64,000 bases of DNA from Nannobrachium achirus (lineage: Eukaryota > Chordata > Actinopteri > Myctophiformes > Myctophidae), in assembly GCA_963921795.1 (NCBI GenBank), contig OY997649.1, forward strand, positions 58,095,778-58,159,777. The letters are read 5' to 3'. The position numbers were made by a program, and so were the translations under genes. The notes below the pieces were generated by a model. That model ran no database searches. It saw only the letters and a list, made by a program, of their open reading frames with translations, and had not been told where the DNA came from. This document shows, piece after piece, positions 57,222 to 64,000 of this stretch. Position 1 is the stretch's first letter, and each line of letters opens with the position of its first letter.

Positions 57222-59360
57222 GCTTCAGAATGTGCGTGTGCGCTCCTCACTGTCCTTAGGGAACCCTAACCCTATGCCAGCGAAAAGGTCTGTTTCCTGC
57301 TGTCACAAGGGTAACAGGATAGATGGGCACTAGGGACACCTGGGCACCTCCATGTGAAATTGGTTGTTTTGGCTAATCTTTTTAAAAATGTAAATGTTTG
57401 AAAAATCTCTCAAGTAATGTAGTGTACATGATTAGAACTTGCTTATAACCATTCGACAATTAAGTTCTAATATTTCTACGATTGCTTTTGTTCCAAAACC
57501 TGTGTATAAGTTGATGAATACAATTAAGTCTGTTAATGATGTACTGTGCATGTTCACATCATGTAGGCTATACTTCACATAGGAGCAAATAGGAGCCGGG
57601 TACCCAATTGTAGCCAGGGGTCTGACCCCATTTTGCATATCTCACGCCATTCAAATAGACACAAATACATGTTGCACATAGCGCCGGGTTCTTTTAAATG
57701 CTGAGTCCAAAACACTTTTGCGTATAAAGCGCTATTATTTGGAAATATACAGTATTACATGTTTTAACATTTTGGACAACATAGCCAATTTTACATCGAG
57801 GTGCCCAGATATCCCTAGTGCCCACCTGACCTGTATCCGTCACAAGCCCTGTTAGAAATTAATACATTATAAAAGGATATCTATTTGCACTCCTTGCTGT
57901 TGTTCAATGAAACACTTCATAGGGATCCTAATAACTGCTTAATGATTTTTAAGATCAAATATACATTTCATGCGAACTCTCACGCATGCTTCAAGCTAAG
58001 AATTGGACCTGTCAGTGTTATGGACATTAAAATATGAACCTGTATGAATTGGCATAGATACATGATACCGCTTCATTTATCTATTACAAATTCAATTCAC
58101 GGATGATTAAAGGGGATGTAAGTGACTGCTTTTTGTGTAAAAAATAGATTTTGTTAAAGCTGTATATCGTGATAGTAATCATTGCTATAGAGTGTTTGCT
58201 CAGTAACAGGGGTCTCATCCATCTCTCCAGCTCTTTAGCAAACAGAACATACAAGGTTCAGGCTGCGGGATGCCGATTGTATCCAAGCAGGAGAGCTCAT
58301 TTATCAGCTTAATTTCCAATTTCACTTGTTTAGCCTGTATCCTGTGTGATATCACTGGCATCCCAACCTGAACACGTATTTTCTGGTTGCTTAAGAGGAC
58401 AAGATACGGGGACCCCTGCTACTGAGCACTCTATAGCAATGGTTACAACCACAACATACGCCTATGTAATTTAACTTAACAAACTAAACATCACTTACAG
58501 ACCCTTTAAACGAGTCCGCCGATATGAAAGCCTAGACCTTGCGGTCTTTGCTGGAATCATGTTCTTAGCTTGAATAAAGTGTGAAGAATTCCACTAGTTT
58601 ACTTTTATAAACAAAGTTGATGAAAGTAACATGCATTATGCAACGTCACGCTTCGGTATTGCACAAGAAGAATGTTTTTCTTTTTTTTTCCCTTTTAATG
58701 TAGAAAGCCTAGTCAAAATAAAGCAGAGGTATGATGTGTGTTCCATGATACCAGTTTGGACAGTATAATAGCCTTAATAACTTGTTATGTGTAAATTAGA
58801 GTTATATTTATGTATTTTAGTACAATAATGGAAAAACGTGAACTGAGAGTCACTTATTTTGTACATATTTAATTAAGGACACTTCAAAACGTTAGAATTT
58901 ATTATGAAATACTGTACTCTGTATTTTCTCTTTGCTGCATCCTGGCCTCCTAACCAATCCCGTTTCGCAGATATCGGGCATCAAGTATATTTCAAAACGT
59001 ATTATTACAGTATTCTCCACACTGTGCTCACTTGTACATTATGCCGTTCAAAGCTCATGTCCCTATTCCTATTTTTGTGAACTTCAAAGTGTGTGGTAAA
59101 GACGTCTATTGAACTCTTTTCTGTGCTGTGTCATCTTTTTAGATATAACCAAATGGGTAAATTTTGGTTTAAGTGCTGTAAGTGATATTTACGGACAAAA
59201 CAATTACATTTGTTTATTAGGACAAGTATACAAGCCAAGTATACTTGTGCTGGTAAAGAGAGATAATAGCAAAGTTTATGAACTAGCATTAAAGGTAGAC
59301 TATGCAAGAGTTTGTTGACAAAACAAGACTTCATGGGATGAGTATAGAAAATAAGTCATT
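57222..59360. other. Downstream DNA, mostly unique-looking
   Basis: Apart from a block at 58155-58460 related (inverted) to 39490-40450, I see no repeat and no coding sequence. It may be distal 3' UTR. Confidence 0.4.
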
Positions 59361-59778
59361 TTAAAGGTGATAGACCATGAAATTTCACTTTTCCTATTTT
59401 AAAACCTTTTTTTTGGGGTCCACTAGCACCTTCTATCCTCACAAAGTCCCATTTCTGACCGTTGTGTCTTTCTCTGGCTTTGAGAAGGCGAAGGTTAAAA
59501 GTATCCCACGCGTTCTCAAAACAGGCTATCCAGATTTGCTGCCGATTGTGACGTCATCTGCCGATTGTGACGTCATCATAAAATAAAATAAATAATAAAA
59601 TAAAATATTTTTTCAAAAAGAACTTTTTTTCAAAAAAAATGCTCTGAGAGCCATTCAAAAATGAGAGAGGCTCTCTATTCAGGAGTGGTAATTTAGCCTC
59701 AAACCTTTTGAAAAACGTTTTTGGGACATAAACAATATGACATAAATACTTTTTAAATGCATGGTGTATCACCTTTAA
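59361..59778. mobile_element. MITE (TTAAAGGTGATAGACCATG ends)
   Basis: The right end is CATGGTGTATCACCTTTAA. It contains a doubled TGCCGATTGTGACGTCATC and an AAATAA-rich core. Confidence 0.78.
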
Positions 59779-59867
59779 GAGGTTAAAATTCAGTGGTGTA
59801 AAGTACCTAAGTACATTTACTTAAGTACTGTACTTAAGTAGAAAACAATTATTCCGACCATCAGGTC

Positions 59868-60255
59868 GCATTTACTATGAAGTCAGTCAGTCAGTCACGT
59901 CACATGACACTTTTGCCCTACTCATATCTCCGCCACCGTTGGCCCTATCAATGCCAAACTTTGCACACACACTCCTTGAATGGCAAATCACAACCTCCAC
60001 CCTTCATTTCTCACATGGCCCTCTTCTAGCACCACCATCAGGCTGATTTTTGCAAAAAAAAAATGTTGGACACCGCTCCTACCGATTTTGGCCTAAAATC
60101 ACGCAAAGCGGTACACAGTATCTCTGAAGTCAAGTCATCAACATGGATCTGTCCCATTTCCCATTTTCCCTCCAGATTGGCTACGATTGCCTTCTAAATT
60201 TTGTGTATGCGACCTGACGGTCGCTTATCTCCCGATTAGGGAGTCTTACTGGTTT
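59868..60255. repeat. GGTCGCATTTACTA-family repeat, second copy
   Basis: It shares both ends and GCACACACACTCCTT and CACTCCTAC-type text with 12471-13449 but lacks the tandem expansion. Confidence 0.75.
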
Positions 60256-60353
60256 GATAACTTTGTTTACAAGTTACTTTTTAGATTTAGATTATTATTA
60301 AAATTAGAAAACATACATAACCACTTCAGCTCTGTATACATTTCGGCCTTTTG

Positions 60354-60390
60354 AAAATAGCCGATCTACAAGCTCACAATGCGCCGAATC
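60354..60390. repeat. GATCTACAAG-family left arm only
   Basis: AAAATAGCCGATCTACAAGC with TCACAATGCGCCG; the right arm is absent. Confidence 0.8.
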
Positions 60391-60419
60391 TTTACATTTG
60401 AAAACTTGAAATGGGACAC

Positions 60420-61050
60420 TCTGCATAATGAGTACTTTTGGTACTCTAAGTCAGTGTTGGAAAAAAGTACTCAAATGTTTTACTTGAGTAAAAGTATCAA
60501 TACTGCAATGTAGATGTAGTCTGTTACAAGTAGAAGTCCGGTATTCAACATTTACTTGAGTAAAAGTACAAAAGTATTGGTATCAAAATGTACTAAAAGT
60601 ACCAAAAGTAAAAGTACTCATTGTGCAGAATGTCCCATTTCAAGTTATCAAATATATAAAAATCTTTTGAAAATAGCAGATCTGCAAGCTCACAATGCGT
60701 CGCATCACAACGCATTGTGAGCTTGTAGATTGGCTATTTTCAAATGGCCGAAATGTATATAGGGCTGAAGTGGTTAATGTATGTTTTGTAATAATAATCA
60801 AAATCTACAAAGTAACTGGTAACTAACGTTTTGAAATAAATGTAGTGGAGTAAAAGTACAATATTTGGATCCGAGATGTAATGGAGTAGAATTAAAAGTA
60901 TTGGAAATTGGAAATGCTCAAGTAAAGTACAAATACCTCCAAATTGTACTTAAGTACAGTACTTAAGTAAACGTACTTCGCTAATTTACACCACTGCTCT
61001 AAGTACATTTTGATGACAATACTTTTGTACTTTTACTCAAAATGAATTCC
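60420..61050. repeat. AAGTACTTGAGTA-type repeat surrounding a hairpin
   Basis: Inverted copies of GTACTTTTGGTAC-type and TTACTTGAGTAAAAGTA text flank the hairpin at 60666-60742. Matches 33290-33670. Confidence 0.7.
60666..60742. repeat. GATCTACAAG-family hairpin
   Basis: TTTGAAAATAGCAGATCTGC lies opposite GTAGATTGGCTATTTTCAAA. CACAATGCG and CGCATTGTG are matched variants of the usual CACAACGCG. Confidence 0.92.
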
Positions 61051-61060
61051 AGACTTTTAC

Positions 61061-61383
61061 TTAAAGGAGTAGTTCACCCCCAAAATGACTTTTTTTCTAT
61101 TGATTAGTCATGCCATGGAGACTAGAGTTCAATATTTTTTTTTGTTTTTTGTCGCATTCCTAAGACAAAAATGTGATAACAATAAATTTACCCCCATTCA
61201 TTCCGGATGGTGACCCGTTTCGAAACGGGTCACCATCCGGAATCAATGGGGGTAAATTTACTCGAATCAATTTTTTGTCTTAGGAATGTGACAAAAACCA
61301 AAAAATATTATTGAACTCTACTCTCCATGGCATGACTAATCAATAGAAAAAAAAGTCATTTTGGGGGAGAACTACTCCTTTAA
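61061..61383. mobile_element. Near-perfect palindromic MITE
   Basis: The ends are TTAAAGGAGTAGTTCACCCC and GAACTACTCCTTTAA. The centre is GACCCGTTTCGAAACGGGTC. Arms of about 160 bp differ at only a few positions. Confidence 0.92.
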
Positions 61384-61427
61384 CAGAGTATTTCTACATT
61401 GCAGAATTGATACTTTAACTTAAAGGG

Positions 61428-61660
61428 GAAGACCATCCATTTTCAATATTGAACTGTGTCATTAATATACCTTAGAGGAGTTGTGTGGAAATAGAAAAAA
61501 GTTCCCCCCCAGAACTGGAGGATTGATTTTGGGGTTTGTATTGTAAAGTACAACTTGATGACATCACACATTGTACTTTACAATACAAACCCCATATCTA
61601 TCTTGGGATAATAAAGGTATCTATCTATCTAGCTCCTTATTTGTGTTTCTGGTAATATGT
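61428..61660. repeat. Truncated MITE plus LINE-tail and (TATC)n
   Basis: GGGGTTTGTATTGTAAAGTA and its complement form a hairpin at 61533-61595, followed by CTTGGGATAATAAAGGTATC and (TATC)n. Confidence 0.7.
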
Positions 61661-62378
61661 TTTTTTATGTCATGCATGCCGATGACCCCCGGATCTTCTT
61701 CTTTCGTAGAAATTAGAAAACACACCCCTTGAACACTAGCAGCACTATTCTGGGTACAATATTTCACGAAAACATTCAACCTTTTTTATACTATTTCAAA
61801 ATGAACTTGAAATCAGGTCTCAGGTTTCATTATCCAACAGTGGTGCAACAGGATACGTACAGTAGCAGTGACTGAAGAGGCACCGTGTCAGTGCAGTGGG
61901 AGTGTGACATTCCTCATGGACCTCTGAGCTCCAGAGGAACATGAGGCTGAACGTCACCGCCGGATGACAACACATCACATCATGTTGGACCAGTGTTCTT
62001 TTTGACAGCAAATTTTGATTTAGTTTTAGTCATGGTCTTTTGAATAAAATGTCATTTAGTTTTAGTCATAATTTAGTCACCTGAAAAGTTTTTGTCTAGT
62101 TTTTATTTTGTTGATGAAATAGTCAATATTAAGTCTTAGTTTTAGTCATCACAGCTTACTTTTTAAGTTTTTATTTAGTTTTTATTTAGTCTTTGTCAGT
62201 GAAAAAAAAACGCAGTCGACATTTCTCGTCATAGTTTTAGTCAATGAAATCAACACTGTGTTGGACTTAAAGGGCTGTCACCGTTACACATTTTAGTTCA
62301 CCATGAATTGTGTGTTTGGCGTTCAACATTGGAACTCGTCAATACATACATTTTTTTTTTTTTACATCTGTTTGCCTT
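61661..62378. other. Downstream DNA with TTTAGTTTTAGTCA-rich segment
   Basis: No coding sequence. 62010-62260 is a degenerate repeat of TTTTAGTCATAATTTAGTCA type that also appears at 43600-43740 and 49140-49240. Confidence 0.5.
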
Positions 62379-63201
62379 TTAACTCACTGAACGCCATAAA
62401 CGTCTTATACGTCTTTGGACCTCGGTGCCATAAACGTCTTTTACGTCTTTTTAATTAATCAAAAGTTTTATCATTTTTTCATAATTGTAATTTCAAAAAA
62501 ATCGCTCTAGAAGTTGGCCATATGCCTCCGTGACCTGAGCGATACGGCCGATTTGACTGTAGCACCAGTGTAACACAGTCCGGCGGAAAATCGGTATAGC
62601 CGAAGATTGGTTCCGGCCGTTTAAATGTTATCTAAAACGTTCGTTTATACACTTTCCCGTGCATCCCTGACGAACTATAAGTACTCAAAAAACGCAGAAA
62701 ATTCTCAGGATTCCAGCGGTGCCATCCATTCTTCTCTACCTATCCTTGATCGCGATCGCCAGGGTTCCGAAGTGTGTTAGCATGCTAGCTAAAAGGCCTG
62801 GCCAAAATGTAAACAACAGGCCCAAACCAAAAAAAAGATGGACGTCTTCTTCCTTCTTCTGTTAGTTGATCAGATAGTAGGAGACCACCCTCTGGTGGTT
62901 TTCAAATGGTATTGCACTCCAGATTGCACACAGGGCCCATCACAGCACACACATATGATGATGATCAAGACATCTTACACATGTTCTATTGAAGCCCAAA
63001 TCTAATGATAGGATATATATATATAAATATACATGTTTTCCTTTGTAAGAGGGGTAGTGTGGCTTTCGATAGAAGCATAGATTTATATATGTAATTTAAG
63101 TACAAAATATGATTTTGGCCCCCATAAAAAGGCAAAATTAAGCAAAATGGCTGGCACCAGTTTTGTAGATTTTGAATAAAGGGTGGCATTCACTGAGTTA
63201 A
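62379..63201. mobile_element. TTAA-flanked element, possibly piggyBac-type
   Basis: The ends TTAACTCACTGAACGCCA and TGGCATTCACTGAGTTAA are inverted and begin with TTAA, the piggyBac target site. There is no transposase frame. The class is inferred from the TTAA only. Confidence 0.6.
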
Positions 63202-63302
63202 GCTTCGTAGTCAAAAATGGCACCGGGCAGATATGACATAACTTAAATATACAATGAAAGAAATTGACATTTAATTATTTTATACGCGTGGAAAAAGCTG
63301 AA

Positions 63303-63360
63303 ATTGGCTGATACAAGTTTATGACGCATCACGTTGTAAGCTTGTAGATCTGCTATTTCT
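63303..63360. repeat. GATCTACAAG-family hairpin, degraded
   Basis: GGCTGATACAAGTTTATGACG lies opposite ACGTTGTAAGCTTGTAGATC. Confidence 0.65.
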
Positions 63361-63590
63361 GTGATTATGACAGTTATGCAAAAATAATTGCGATTAGTCC
63401 TTGACCTGATCTGACCACATTCAGTTGGTTCAATTTCTACACTGTCCGAGTTGACAGAAAACAGCCTTTCCCAAAAGCACTTTACAATCTGTGTTACATA
63501 CAGGGGCGTCACAAGGGGGGGGGGGGGGGGGGGGAATGTTCCTGTCAGAAGAGTCTATGAAGCTATCTATGACATATATGGAAAATATAT

Positions 63591-63835
63591 TATATCGTCG
63601 TTGTCGGGTGGAAATCTTGTATGTCCAAAACCGCTTGTTTTGTATTTATCATTTTAAAAATGATTTAAACTAGTGAAAACAGCCGATCTGCAAGGTGCGA
63701 GGCCTTGTGTGCTTGTAGATCTGCTGTTTTCACTACTTTTGTGCGACGGCCTTGCATGATGAAGCATGGCTTTACTTATACTGTACAACTTTGAAACCTG
63801 GAGATACAAGGTTTCTGCCCGACAGTGACAATATA
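63591..63835. mobile_element. Fold-back unit (TATATCGTCGTTGTCGGG ends) with shortened hairpin
   Basis: The right end CTGCCCGACAGTGACAATATA mirrors the left. The hairpin 63673-63737 pairs AGTGAAAACAGCCGATCTGC with AGATCTGCTGTTTTCACT but has lost part of the left arm. A hAT end AAAACATTGAAAGCCCCTGA follows at 63887. Confidence 0.85.
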
Positions 63836-64000
63836 GTGGGGGGTCCCTGCTTCATCATGCTCTCAGCTAAGGGGTCCTTGGCCTGAAAAACATTGAAAGC
63901 CCCTGATTTAACCCATTCAGGCCGGGAACACATTTTGCTGTTTGGGAGGGGCTTACAGTACATGTACAGTATGTAGCAACATATTTGTTTTGTAGGCTAA

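Larger units (their letters stand above)
55341..58722 (+). other. npr3: npr3 3' UTR and candidate polyadenylation signals
   Basis: Non-coding sequence follows the stop. AATAAA hexamers at 58573-58578 and 58717-58722 are the best candidates I see for distal ends, but the true end is unknown. The stretch includes the repeats at 55798-56077 and 56611-57213. Confidence 0.4.

Overview
The window is vertebrate nuclear DNA, most likely from a teleost fish. The evidence is two recognisable vertebrate genes with GT-AG introns, teleost-style short repeats (hAT-type miniature elements with 8-bp target duplications, tRNA-derived SINEs, long CA/GT and GA tracts), and no prokaryotic gene organisation. No bacterial, viral, CRISPR or toxin gene was seen.

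Layout. (1) 1-2.6 kb: the last two coding exons of sub1 (transcriptional coactivator PC4), plus strand, followed by its 3' UTR. (2) 3-15 kb: intergenic DNA full of repeats: a LINE-like fragment, a 1.57-kb hAT-like element carrying a ~760-bp palindrome, SINEs, two hAT copies with perfect target duplications and a 369-bp tandem duplication. A minus-strand island at 11.0-12.3 kb holds an intronless TPR open frame resembling the N-terminus of ODAD4/TTC25, with a TATA-like and CRE-like promoter, and degraded HEAT-like fragments. (3) 15.5-59 kb: npr3 (natriuretic peptide clearance receptor), plus strand, complete in eight coding exons. Exon 1 (signal peptide and N-terminal half of the ligand-binding domain) is at 15975-16683. 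Introns of 21.1, 1.0, 12.8, 1.8, 0.5, 0.3 and 0.3 kb follow, and the stop codon is at 55338-55340. My exon joins keep frame throughout and give 516 residues. (4) 55.3-64 kb: 3' UTR, downstream DNA and more fold-back elements.

The sub1-npr3 order and orientation match the human 5p13 arrangement, which supports both calls. The two genes have no known joint pathway. SUB1 acts on RNA polymerase II transcription and DNA repair; NPR3 removes natriuretic peptides at the cell surface and couples to Gi.

The most unusual feature is a dispersed palindrome family. About 40 full or half copies of a hairpin with the arm GATCTACAAGCTCACAACGC lie between 3.3 and 63.7 kb. They occur alone and inside several unrelated hAT-type elements. 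Arms within a copy match each other even where copies differ, including the outer stems. Other notable structures are a perfect 81-bp palindrome 25 bp before npr3 exon 4, a ~2.6-kb element whose inverted ends are five-unit tandem arrays, and a 223-bp identical tandem duplication with its junction at a hairpin centre. All calls were made by eye, without searches. Repeat family names are therefore tentative, while exon boundaries are checked by phase.
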